Part shown: one piece after another, positions 45,690-56,861 of the stretch
How positions within the stretch are numbered: position 1 is the stretch's first letter
Layout: each line of letters begins with the position of its first letter
Position numbers and translations under genes: made by a program
Assembly (NCBI GenBank): GCA_029204225.1
Contig: CM055095.1
Location: 74,701,501-74,765,500, forward strand
DNA length: 64,000 nucleotides
Direction: 5' to 3'
From: Diphasiastrum complanatum
Taxonomy: Eukaryota; Streptophyta; Lycopodiopsida; Lycopodiales; Lycopodiaceae
Notes under the pieces: generated by a model
Databases searched by the model: none
What the model was told of the DNA's origin: nothing
Seen by the model: the letters and a program-made list of their open reading frames with translations, nothing else

Positions 45690-46508
45690 TTGCATCTCAT
45701 TCTTAGAGTACATGCTGATTTTTCTACATTGGCAAGATTGTTGAGTTGTTGTCTTCCTAATCCAAGATCATTTTATGGATTTAGATCTTCATTGATCTAA
45801 AATCTTTCACATGGGATCAGATCTTGTGTTTCAGGTTATGAAGGAAGAATTCACATCTATCAATGATTTGAAGAAGATATCAATGCTAGAGCATGCTAGA
45901 TTGGAATACTACACCAATATCGAGTTTCTTGCATATGTAGATTGGATCTTTTGTAGATCAAAACTCTATTTAGGATTATATTCTTGATCAATTCTGATTT
46001 CACACATTACTTACTGGAAATGGCCAATTTTTAGATCATTGGAAAAGCTTAAGTGGTGGCTACAAGACTGCATATCAAGTTGTAGGCAATTGCATGTAGA
46101 TTTGAAATAATCATCTTTTTGTGATTTTGTCAAAACCCTAATTTTGATTGGATCTCTAGATTGTGAGGTTATCGAACTTCATTTGAGTGTGTTTCAATCT
46201 TAGGAAGTGGAAAGAGTCATTAGAGTGAGGATAGATCATAGGTTGATCAATATTTCACTATTCTATGTGTTGATTTGCTTGGTATAAGTGCTATAAGAGA
46301 ATTGAGAAGTTTCATATATTTGTGATTTCCTTTTGAAAACATTTGTTGTTGTTCAAAGGGTACTTTGTGCATTGAAACAGGTTGAAAGAGAGGATCAGGT
46401 CATTGCTACATGGCTACATCAAGTGGAGTCATGTTGGAAGCCAATGATAGGCTTACCTCAAGTAACTATTTATTATGGAAAGTGAGGATGGAATCACTTC
46501 TTGAGATG
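45690..46508 (+). mobile_element. Head of a copia D-family element (D3)
   Basis: Right end of an LTR related to F (ending ATCTTTCACA at 45811), primer site TGGGATCAGATC (45812-45823), leader, then gag ATG at 46411 with SGVMLEANDRLTSSNY and KVRMESLLEM. It stops at 46508, after 33 codons, where gypsy integrase sequence begins. Confidence 0.85.
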
Positions 46509-47265
46509 ACAAATACTTTTTGACTATTTTATAATAGATGGTCTATTTTTCCATAAGGAACAAGTATGTGTGTTTGACAAGGAGGACATCAAGGTCCAAA
46601 TCCTACAACCATGTCATGAAAACCCATTTGCGGTTCACCCTAGCATACAAATGACACTTGAACTTGTTAAATAGAAATTTTATTGGCCAAAAAAAAAAAA
46701 TTTCATATGTTTAAAAGTGTGAGCAATTAGTAAAAATACTCACAATTTTGGGTCTTTTACATCCCTTGGAAATTCCTACCAAGAAATGAGAAAGTATTTC
46801 AAATGGATTTTATGACGAGACTCCTTAAAACTGAGAAGATCATGATGCTATTTGGGTAGTAGTTTGTAGACTAACCAAAATGGAAAACTTTGTCCCAACC
46901 ATAACCTTATCAAGGCTTTTGGACTTGCCCAACTTTTCGTTGAGAAGTTGTTTACATTGTATGGGTTGCCAAATGGTATTATTAGTGATGGAGACTCTAA
47001 ATTCACTAGCAAATGTTGGTAGTCAATCTTTGAAAAACTTAAAGCTACTCCTAGTCTAAGTTTTTGACATCACCTGGGTTGAACTAATCAGTCAAAGTGT
47101 GGATGATATGCTTGGAGCATAGGTATCTCCTAAACCATTTGATTAGAAAAAGTATCTCCCAATGGTTGACTTTGCGCACATTAGTGTGAAACATTCTCCC
47201 TCAAGATTCAATCATTCTAGTTTATGGATGGCTTTCAAACTATGGTTTCTTAATAACTCCTTGAG
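46509..47265 (+). pseudogene. Ty3/gypsy integrase remnant
   Basis: Reads IIDGLFFHKEQVCVFDKED and CHENPFAVHPSIQMTLELVK (the HHCC region), KFYWPKK, then LFVEKLFTLYGLPNGIISDGDSKF (46930-47000, the core DX..S/DRD motif region), W.SIFEKLKATPSLSF, and near 47150-47210 FAHISVKHSPSRFNHS, the W...AEFAYN..H.S region. Many frameshifts and stops. Not continuous with D3. Confidence 0.82.
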
Positions 47266-47269
47266 CTAA

Positions 47270-47660
47270 AATATGCACAGGGGGCACGTATGGGCTATAC
47301 GCCTCCCCTGGCCCAGCTGCATGTTCTGGCACCCTAGGCCACTGGTGCCCCCTCTCGAGCACTGGTCCCGGTTCATGAAACTTGGGTCCCGGAGCGCTAC
47401 GTGGCAATTTTCTCCTTAAACTCCCTCATTGCTCTCATGTGTGGGTGCCCGAGAGCAGGTGGGCGCCAGCCAGAGACATGTGGGAGGTGGCATCGGGCAG
47501 GACGACATCGGGCAGGTGGGCATCGCTGCCCTGGACAACTTGCCCAACATGGGTGGGCGCAGGCGCTGTGGTGCCCGTGACGCGAGGGCTAGGGAAATTT
47601 TTTTTCTCTACGTACTGCACAGGCATAAATCATGTGCGCATTTCAGCCTAGGGCCTTAAT
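47270..47660. other. GC-rich island, no gene
   Basis: Markedly GC-rich (GGGGCACG, CCCCTGGCCC, GGGCAGGTGGGC and similar) between AT-rich neighbours. The frames at 47382-47651 and 47429-47659 overlap on both strands, lack known motifs, and are what GC-rich sequence yields by chance. Perhaps an inserted element. Confidence 0.5.
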
Positions 47661-49059
47661 AACTAGTATGTTGAAATGGAAAATCAACTGATGAAGACAC
47701 TTGGTAGAGAAAAGACTTGCCTACCTTGCTCCCTTTGGGTTTTGACAATATGCAAGCATATTCTTTGCAAATTTTGCAAGTTTTTACATGATTTTTTATG
47801 AGCAAGAATTGTGGTTTGATACATACTTAATTTGACTATCCATAAAATTTAAAATAGGTCCATCACAAGATATTTTGTTACTCTTTAAATATAGGTTAAA
47901 TTTTGATAATGAGAAAACGTTCATGAAGTTGTAAAAGGTAGCACACCAGCGTGCTAGCTTACGAAAAAATTTAAAAATACCATTTTTATTAAAACTTCAC
48001 GATTTTTTAGTACATTAAAAATGGCTTCCATAATAGTAGCATAATGTTGTGTGAATCTCCTACGATGTCCATTCATCCATATTCACCGATGTCTAAGTCG
48101 TCATATAGGTCATGTTTGCCTACATAATCTAAAATAGCTTCAATGATTGGGTATGAAAGGGATCCTTAGTTATAAAGAGATCTAATTTTTGAGAACTCAG
48201 ACAAACACGTCGCACAGTTGTTATGGGACTACACTCAATGTAAAAAATCCAACTTCTTATGAATTTTCTATCTCACCTTTTACGTTTGTAGCAGAGTAAG
48301 AGTCATTTTATATTGCATTGCCCACAATGGTTTTTCATCGACATACATATCAATGATGTGCATCCTCATTTTAATTGAATTGATTTCATTGTGTGTTTCC
48401 AAACTTAGCATGGTCATTGATTCATAGGTGTAAGTACACAAGCGCTCCTCTGTTGGCATTTATGGAGCTATATGAGCACCCTCAATCACCTCATCAGGGC
48501 TTTTTGCTTCAACCTTTACTTATGATCTTCCTTAGGCGGTTCTAGTTTTGATGCAAATTCTACAATGTCCACACTACTAGTATGGCATCACTTTTTGTTG
48601 TTCGAGTGGTGTAGGTCTTAGATGATGAGCATACATAAGGAATCCAAGTGATTGACTTTGACAAGAGAAATGGTGCAAACAATGTCATAACCCAAACCAA
48701 CATAGATAGTAGATACCTCTTTTGCTCCTAAATTCAACAAGAATGTGAGAAAGATCCCTCAAGATGTCCTCCTTTCCAAGCAAGGGAGGGTAGGGTGGTG
48801 GGGGCCTAAAAGGCATGGCATGGGGCCCCCCTTGACTCTTTTAGTCTTGGCTCGAGGTGCTTGGGCTTCAACTCAACACTCTGGACGTGGAAAAAGAGGC
48901 GCATGCACGTCAACCAGTCACACTCCCCTTCATTTCTAGACGACTAGTAATACAAAGGACTTTTATTGCCGCGTGAAGGATAGAAGGGCCCCGCGAGGGG
49001 GCTTAGTCGCACGGCATGCTCTAGGCCCGCCCAGTCGGATGCTTGCCACGCGTTCAAAA
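47661..49059. other. Intergenic, nothing recognised; second GC-rich patch at 48780-49030
   Basis: AT-rich sequence with no credible gene, then a G/C-rich patch (GGGTGGTGGGGGCC, GGCATGGGGCCCCCC) leading to the promoter of the U-box gene. Confidence 0.45.
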
Positions 49060-49082
49060 TGACACGTGGTGCTATTTATACC
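49060..49082 (+). promoter_or_regulatory. Probable promoter of the U-box gene: G-box and TATA box
   Basis: ACACGTGG (CACGTG at 49063-49068) is directly followed by TATTTATA (49073-49080). Transcription would start near 49105-49115. No transcript evidence is available. Confidence 0.45.
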
Positions 49083-49109
49083 GTTGATTTTTTAAAACGT
49101 GGCAAAATC

Positions 49110-49486
49110 TAGATGCTTGTATAATTAACTAACGGTAGCGCAGTTAATCGTAGCGTGCCATCAAGATCGAGGATTGGCCTCGAATCCATGGAGGAGGAGC
49201 TTTTCTTCTTCAAGATCCAGCAGCAGCCGTGATTCTCCTGCTCTGCTCTGCTCTCTTATCATACATATTCTTAAGGTCATTGCGTTTGTGGATCGTGTTT
49301 TCTGGAGGATCGATGGTGGATCAATTGGTATTTAGATCTGCTAGTATTGATTGTGTGTCTTGCAGATCGGGAATTCCTGCTGCCTGTTTCTGGAGCGGCT
49401 TTAATTGATGGATGAATGAGTTGGTTTTGCTCGACAATGGATGGCGCTGGTGCAAGAGCTGTGCTGACCTGACCCTGCTTTTGGAG
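49110..49486 (+). other. Probable 5' untranslated exon of the U-box gene
   Basis: Lies between the putative TATA box and a candidate splice donor TTGGAG/GTGATT (49486/49487). An acceptor TTTTACAG/GCTTAC at 50263/50264 would join it to the coding exon 22 bases before the ATG. It contains short upstream ATGs, one encoding a 14-residue peptide (49188-49232) and another at 49412. Exon borders are inferred from consensus only. Confidence 0.45.
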
Positions 49487-50285
49487 GTGATTTTTTTCTT
49501 GCGATCTGTGGATTTAGGGAGCTTGACTGTTGAGTTTGACCTGGGATTGTATTGTTGTTGAGTTTCTTGTTCGTGGTTTTCTTTCCGGTTCAGATAAGTT
49601 GGTCAGGGAAAGCAGATAAGGGAAAGTAAATCAGCGAAAGCGGATAAGGGGGATTGCGTTTTGGTTAATCTATATGAAGCTTTTGATATTAGTTGTGAAA
49701 GATGTGGTCGGCTTATTTGGTGAAAATGCGCGGTATGATGGAATGAGGTGAAATTGTTGCTGATAAGAACGTAGCTGTAACATTCGCACTTGGTGTGACT
49801 TATATGTTCGAAATCATCAAATAAGAAGTGAAATGAATGGAGAGGTAGGCAGGCCGCTTGGCTAATCCGGATACGGAACGTCTCTAGGTATGCTTTGACT
49901 GGAACTCTATTGTCTGCTTCTAACAGCAAATTTGGACAAACTTGCCTGAAATGCTTAACCGTCTTATTAGCTTGCTTACAATCAAACCAAGATAGAGTCA
50001 ACCTGCAAGTTTAGATATGATACTTGTTGTGGAATTACTGTTCACATTTGATATAACTTAAGATTCAACTGGCAAATCCAGCAGAAAACCTTTCACTATA
50101 TAATAGGTCAATTTGTTCTTAAGCTCAGCATACAACAGTTTGGTTGAATTATTCCTCTGTTGCAGCCTGTAAGATAGAGTAGCTATTGGAACTAGTACTG
50201 GCTTTTGAATCACGTGTATGAGAAAAGCACTATTTTTCTTGGATTGATTTGACTATTTTACAGGCTTACAGAGCACGCAGACAAG

Positions 50286-53200
50286 ATGGTTGTTCTAGAA
50301 TTGATTCCCATCGGCACTCTACTAGCTATTTTGACAACTCAGGTGCTGGAGACGGCACTTGCAGCGCAGGACGTGCTTATCGAAAAGGAAAGTTTCAAGA
50401 AGATTTCCAAGTATCTCCAGGAAATAGAGCCTATTCTAAGAGAACTCCAAAGGCGCAAGGTTAGAGACACGAGTGCAGTCAGGCAGGCTTTAGAGATTAT
50501 TCAAGAAGATTTGAGAAGAGCTCACGAGCTTGTGGAAACATGCACAAGGAAACCTCGCTTCTTTCTGCTTGTCAACTGTCGCACCATAGTGAGAGATGCA
50601 CAGGAGGTGACAAGAAGTTTAGGGAAATCTTTAGAGATTCTTTCTCTGGCAGCTATTGAAGTGTCTGTGGATGTTCGAGACAATGTGAACAAGCTGAAGG
50701 AACAGATGCTCAGCGCAGAATTCCAGGCCTCTGCTTCAAAGATCCAGGTACTGAACAAGCTAGAGTTTGGTCTTCGGGAGAACAAAACCGATCAAGGTTT
50801 TGCGAATGACCTTGTCGTTGAGATTGCAAGGGCTGTAGGAGTGCCTGTTGAACCTTCAGAAATCAGTAAAGAGCTTGCCAGTTTTAAAAGAGAGAAAGAA
50901 CTTCTAGCAGAGAAGAAGGAGAGAGAAGAAGAAGTATTTATGGAGCAAGTCATCGCCCTACTCTCTCGAGCTGATGCTGCTTACACGTCGGATGTCGCCA
51001 GAGAGACGTACAAAGAGAGAGTCAGCAGTCTAACAAGTAGCCTTTCTCATGACAAGCCAATAGAACCGTTGCACACCTTCATCTGTCCCCTGAAGCAAGA
51101 CGTGATGCTTGATCCTGTAACTGTTGCCACTGGCAAAACGTACGAGAGAGAAGAAATAGAGCGCTGGTTTAAGGACGGCCATAGAAGGGATCCAGTCACC
51201 AACATTGAGCTGTCAGATTTCACATTGAGGTCAAATAACTCTCTCAGAAGATCAATTCAGGAGTGGACGGAACTAAACTATTGCATCAAAATACGTAGAG
51301 CAAGTCGTTTGCTGCACTCAGAAGCTGAGATGGATAAGATACAGGCTTTGAATGACCTCTGTGAACTTTGTCAGGAATCTGAAACAAACAAGAGCTGGAT
51401 TGCAGAAGAAGGGTTGTTTGCTGACCTTGTGGAGGCACTGAAAACTCACAGCATCGAACTGAAGACAACGAGTTTGGCAACACTTTTCATGCTTGTCAAG
51501 GGTGATAATCACAACAAAGTAGGTCATTATGTCATGCTTTCAGTCTATTAAACTTTGTCGTGCAATGTGTTGTTTGGTTCCATCCCTCGTGTTCTTGTAT
51601 ATGAATTAAACATTATGTGGATTGGTTTTATAGTTCTACAGTTTGTGCTGTCTGGGAATAATGAATTGGGACTCCATAAAACACAGACTTCATATTTTTT
51701 ACAAAAATGGAACTATTCTTTAATGAATTTTGACTTCTTATGACTTTTCATGTTTTGGTTTAGCCTAGGTTCGTTTTTGACATCTATCATGGGGTTTTTT
51801 AAAATTTTGTGGATCAGCTCTTTGACTATTATACTTTTTGTTGGCCGATCCTCGGATCTACAAGTTGACCGTCTATTTTTGTACGATGACCAGGAAGAAG
51901 TGGCTGAGGTTGGTGGAGTTGAACAGGTTGTGCGCTGCTTGTCAAGGGAGATTCGTGTATCCAAGCCAGCGGTGGCACTGCTGTGGGAGATGCTTCAAAG
52001 TAACAATACGTTCAACAAGCTCGTCTATACAAAAATTTGTCAAGAAAAGAGTGCTATTCTGTTGCTAGTGACTCTCCTGAGTAGTGAAGATGTGGAAGCT
52101 GTCCTGGCAGCAGAGCATATTCTTCAAGCTCTTTGTGATAAAGATGAAAATGTAGTTCAAATGGCAGCAGTGAACTGGAATATGCCTTTAATCAACCGTC
52201 TTTGTGAAGGTATGAATTTTGCCCTGCTATCTCCCCAACAGTAGAATGAGGTTGAAGATCTGAAATACCTAAAACTTGGCATCGAACTCAATTGTTTATT
52301 ACCATTCCTTAGATTGCCATTTTTGTAGCGTCAAATCATCTCACTTCTTTGTGCTAGTTGGTTGAAGCTTTCAATCAAGGTGCACACTGCAATGTTGTGA
52401 GGACTCATCATAATAAAAAATATTTCAAAACATGAAATAGATAGAATATTACACACTATGTGACTTTTTCCTTGTTAAATTTATCAATATAGCAAAGTCA
52501 GGCAAATAAATTTTTATATAATTACTATTAATTTTTCTGACTAAAAATAAAATTATAGCCAAAAATTGCAAAATAGCACAAATAAAAACTCTACCAGTGA
52601 TCGTATTCCATACTATGATTATTGATATTTTGTTTCAACTTCTATGTATGGGATTTAATGATCATATGACTTGAAGCTTTTAGCAATATTTCTTATGAAG
52701 TCGACATGCTGTTCTGGTCATGTGAGACGAGTCTAATATGATGTATCTATTATGGTAACATTGCAACTTCTACGAGAATATGATTGTGTGTTGCTGGTCC
52801 AAATAAGGGTACACCATTGGATATTAGATTGTTTTGAGAGCTATTACATGCTTAAAATGAACTAAACCAAGGGTGTTGCTATTGTTTAAGATATAACTTC
52901 TTCACTGAGATACGGTGTCTCATCAGTAATCCTTTTTATGCCAGATCTTCAAGTCTCTTTATGATATCAGTTAGTGTGTATCTCTCATTTGCAGGACCTT
53001 GTCTCAAATCTTAATTTTGGTGCACTACCCTAGTACTCTTACGATTGTACTTGGCCGATCTCCCTAAGGTGCCCGCACGACATCCGGCGACACTAACACC
53101 CATTTATAGAGTCACAACCAACGCACCCTTATGCACCAAAGCCATTGACACCAATTGGCCTAATCAAGCCTCCTACAATAACAGGCATTCCACACCATCA

Positions 53201-56200
53201 GCCATTGCACTCAGCTCTCATGGACAACTCATCTCCATGGTTAGAGATACATCTTGCCTCTCGCATGCTCATACCATCCACCCACTCCCTGGGTGGAGTG
53301 AATGAATGATACAAGGTTCTCCCACCTCTATATATATAATGCAAGTGGGTCCCACCATACGCATGGTTCACCAGCAATGAGGCCTTATGGCCTGTTTATA
53401 TTGTATGAGGCCCCAAAAGTTAAGACTAGGTCGGTACTTATAAAACTGGGTCCAGATATTGTCCAAACACTTAATAATGTCTCTGATTAGTGTAACTAAG
53501 AAATGGGAAAGGCCCAACTCCCAAGGAACAAAGTTGTATGTTCTGGTAACCCGTAGTAACAAACAATAGCATGGGCCCAACTATGTGCCAATTATATACC
53601 TGTCACGTCTTATAGTTTATTGCCTGGAGATTATTTTAGTTCGGCATAGATCAGATGTACGTTGAAGTTTGGATTTCATTCAGGTGTTATATTATTAGTT
53701 TATCTTATCTTATTGTTCTATGTTCACGTGATGAGCACAATTACATTTTCCTTGAGTTCTATCAAAGTTCATGTAAGTTTTTAATCATAACTTGCTGTCC
53801 TAACCCCCTTGGGTATCAATATTTGTATAAGGATGATAATTATTGTATCCCTTTTTCACCTTCTATTGAATCTTTTTTAGTTGTTTTATGTAGGAAGGTT
53901 GTTCTTCTCGACATGTTCAGTTTAGTTTCCTTTTTACTATTGGATGCCCCTTTATGTTGTCGATTGGAGTCAAACTCCTAACTTTAAGGAGAGGAAAGGA
54001 TCTCTTCGCCAACACACCAATCTATCTATAAATTACGTGTCACATATCTCTTGTTTGTTGTCTTTTCCATTCGATCCGTAAAGGAAATGCTTGTGGATAG
54101 CTAACGTATCATGTGCTGTGGAGATTGCACTGCATCATGATTGTGGTGTACTCCTTGTTGATCCAGCACAGTGTTCGTTAAGGTCTTTCATACATATATT
54201 ATTGTTTTGACTTAGATCCTTTGACTTTTTGAGTTGCTCGTATATTGTTTCTAAGCTTTACCTTATGACATCACTGACTTCTCTATATAAATTTGTGAAA
54301 TTGGATATATTCTGATTTCACAAATAGATTCTCCTTTTTAGCACACTGTTGCATTCTCGAATTTGGAATGTCAATCAAATAAGCTATGTACTTTCATTGC
54401 CAGGCTTAAAGTGGGGACTATGTACACAAGAAAGGTAGGTGACGGAAATAAACAATTTTCTGCGGTTAACTGCAACCAGTCATTAGAAACACTACTGAGG
54501 GATATTTTATGTCTCTTCTTAAGGTTGTTCTTGATCTAGAAAAGATTGTTATATCATTTGTCAGAAATGATAAGCAACGAGGATAAATTCTAACTAGAAG
54601 ATTCTGCTGTTAATGGTAGTTGCTTTAGTATATTAGTTACAGAGATCAAAATAGTGTATTTGGGTAAAAGGGCAATGACCCTCCTTCATTCAAATGGTGT
54701 TCCAAATCTTTGATTGAAATGTCTTTTAAGATCCAGTTAGATTGTTTGACTAGATCTGTTGGTTCTTCTTCCCTGAAGAGCATAGCACAAGGTCTAACTA
54801 AACAAGAGTAATGGACTGAAGGGAATTGACATCAGACTTCAGCTGTCCAGGTCTCGTTACATGTTTTTATAGAAGTTACAAGTGATGTTAATGATGTCAG
54901 TAGAGATGCCATAGCAAGGAGCATGTAGTTTAAATGTCGATGTTTTAGCTCGGTGGATGTCATGTAACTGAACATTTATTTGGTTATTTCAAACGGTCTC
55001 TTACTTGACATTAATTTTCAAAAAATTAGTGAGCAACATTTTCAGTATATAACATACTGCTCTCCTTAAGCTACCAAATTTGTATGGTGATGGAGGAAGT
55101 ATTAGAGATGTAAGCAATTGGCAGGAAAATACATCTAATGTAGCCCATCTGGCATTGTTTCTATTGTTGTCTGATTACAAAAGATGTTGTCAAGTTAGCC
55201 AACGGTGCATACAGTTACATTAAGGTTTTAACTTATGAAGAAGGAAGCCAAGTGAAGGATTGGTAACATTCGGTTAGTCCAGGTGTGAAAAGTAATTCGT
55301 TTCTCTAGTGTCATAAAAGTATGGTTTAATGGTGATTGTACCATATATGAGAGCTTTTTGTTTACATTGGTTAATACGAGAAATTCTACTTACAGGGTCA
55401 GACAGCTCCAAATTGATTATGGCTCAGGCTCTTTCAAAATTGGAATTGACAGAGCAAAGCAAGCATTCTCTTGGAGATGGAGGAGTGATCCCTCCTCTTG
55501 TCAATATGGTAATTTCAGGAAATCTTGAAGACAGGGCTGCAGCACTGGGGGCACTACAAAATTTGTCTTCCCTCAGCTCAAACCAGAAACATATTGCAAC
55601 AGCTGGAGGCATTGATGCTGTGATAGACTGTTTGACTTCTGATACATCCCCTTCTAAGATAAGAGATTCTGCAGCGATCATTGTAAGAAATTTAATGACA
55701 GGTGATAACGTGCAGTTTTTCATCGACAACACATTTGGGTCAGGGAAGATTGTTCAGAATCTTATTTCGTTGCAGCTAAATTCTTCACATTCTTCGGTTT
55801 TGAGGAGCAATATCATGCAGGCTTTGCTGGGATTGGCATCTCCCTCTGCTGCCGGTGAAGTTAGAACGCTTATGAGGTCTGAAGAAGTGATTGAGGTTCT
55901 ATTGTCTTTGCTGGAAGAGTCTGAGATGGAGGTTCGAGACTGTGTAATCAAATTACTGTCCTGCTTGTCAGAAGAAAGCGGGGCTGAAGTTGCAAAAGCT
56001 GTACTTAAAAAGCAGATGGTAAAAACTTTGGTGTGGATGTTGGGTGATAATGTAAGGGAGGAAGTACGAGTGGCCGTAGCAGGTTTGCTTGGGAGCTTTC
56101 CTGTTGAAGATAGGAATTTGACTAAAGCGTTGACTGATGCTGATGCGATTCCAGCTCTTGTAAGTATGTTACAGGGGACTAGTTCGAGGACTCGAGAAAG

Positions 56201-56861
56201 TTCCATCAGTGCATTAACAAGATTCACAGACCCATCAGATCGTCAAATTCAGCAGTTTTTAGCTGATCTAGATGTTCATAAACTGCTGGTTAATGCTCTA
56301 AATTTTGGCACAAAGCTTGCAAAAGTTAGGGCAGCTCTTGCTCTTGCCAATTTTTCAAAAAGCACTCCCGGGCTGAGTGAGGCTCGAGTTTCTCATTACT
56401 GCTCATGTTTTAAAGCTTCTCCTCCACCGTTATGCAGAGTGCATCTAGGAATCTGCAGTGTAAAGACAACTTTCTGTATTGTAGTGGCTGGGGCTGCCCC
56501 AGGTTTAGTTGCCCTCCTGAAAGAGCCCGACAGTAAGGCTGCTGAAGCTGGTCTTGATGCACTATACACGCTAGTTGCTGAAGATGACATTCGTGATAAA
56601 GGAGTTCGGTACTTGCACGATTTAAAAGCAATTGACCAGGTTTTACAGCTGCTTATACATGGTAGTGTAGAGTCAAAAGAGAAAGCTGTTAAGTTCTTAG
56701 CAACAATATTTGCAGCCAAGGGGATGAAAGAACATTATGCTTCAAAGGCAAAGATTCCTCTTGTAGGGCTAGCTGCAGCCAATAATCAATCATTGAAGAA
56801 AAAAGCTGCAAAGGTTCTAGCTCAACTGGAAATGATACAGGAATCATCTAGCTATTTCTGA
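50286..56861 (+). CDS. U-box/ARM-repeat E3 ubiquitin ligase (PUB42/43/44 type), three exons
   Basis: Coding exons 50286-51518, 51894-52209 and 55396-56861 sum to 3,015 bases, 1,004 residues plus stop. Intron borders are AAA/GTAGGT..CCAG/GAAGAA (phase 0) and GAAG/GTATGA..ACAG/GGTCAG (phase 1). The frame stays open across both. Residues 1-250 are the helical U-box N-terminal domain (IPIGTLLAILTTQVLETALA, AVGVPVEPSEISKELASF). The U-box is at about 258-332 (FICPLKQDVMLDPVTVATGK, YEREEIERWF, RDPVTN, LRRSIQEW). ARM repeats fill about 340-1004 (e.g. SKLELTEQSKHSLGDGGVIP). The family consists of cytoplasmic or membrane-associated ligases passing ubiquitin from E2 to substrates. Arabidopsis SAUL1/PUB44 restrains senescence and cell death, but orthology and substrate here are inference. 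All U-box core residues look intact. The protein is longer than the Arabidopsis members of about 800 residues. Confidence 0.92.
51519..51893 (+). other. Intron 1 of the U-box coding region
   Basis: 375 bases, GTAGGT at the donor and TACGATGACCAG at the acceptor, phase 0. Reading through it gives a stop at 51549-51551, supporting splicing. Confidence 0.85.
52210..55395 (+). other. Intron 2 of the U-box coding region, 3.2 kb
   Basis: Donor GTATGA, acceptor CTTACAG, phase 1. The interior has no supported gene. A segment of about 53000-53640 differs in composition (CCGATCTCCCTAAGGTGCCCGC, TATATATA near 53330) and may be an old insertion. The splice pairing is supported by uninterrupted ARM-repeat sequence across the join (NRLCE to GSDSSK). 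Confidence 0.8.

Noticed and set aside
47382-47659. Overlapping frames in the GC-rich island
   Set aside because: No motif, no start context, and overlapping frames on both strands fit chance in GC-rich DNA.
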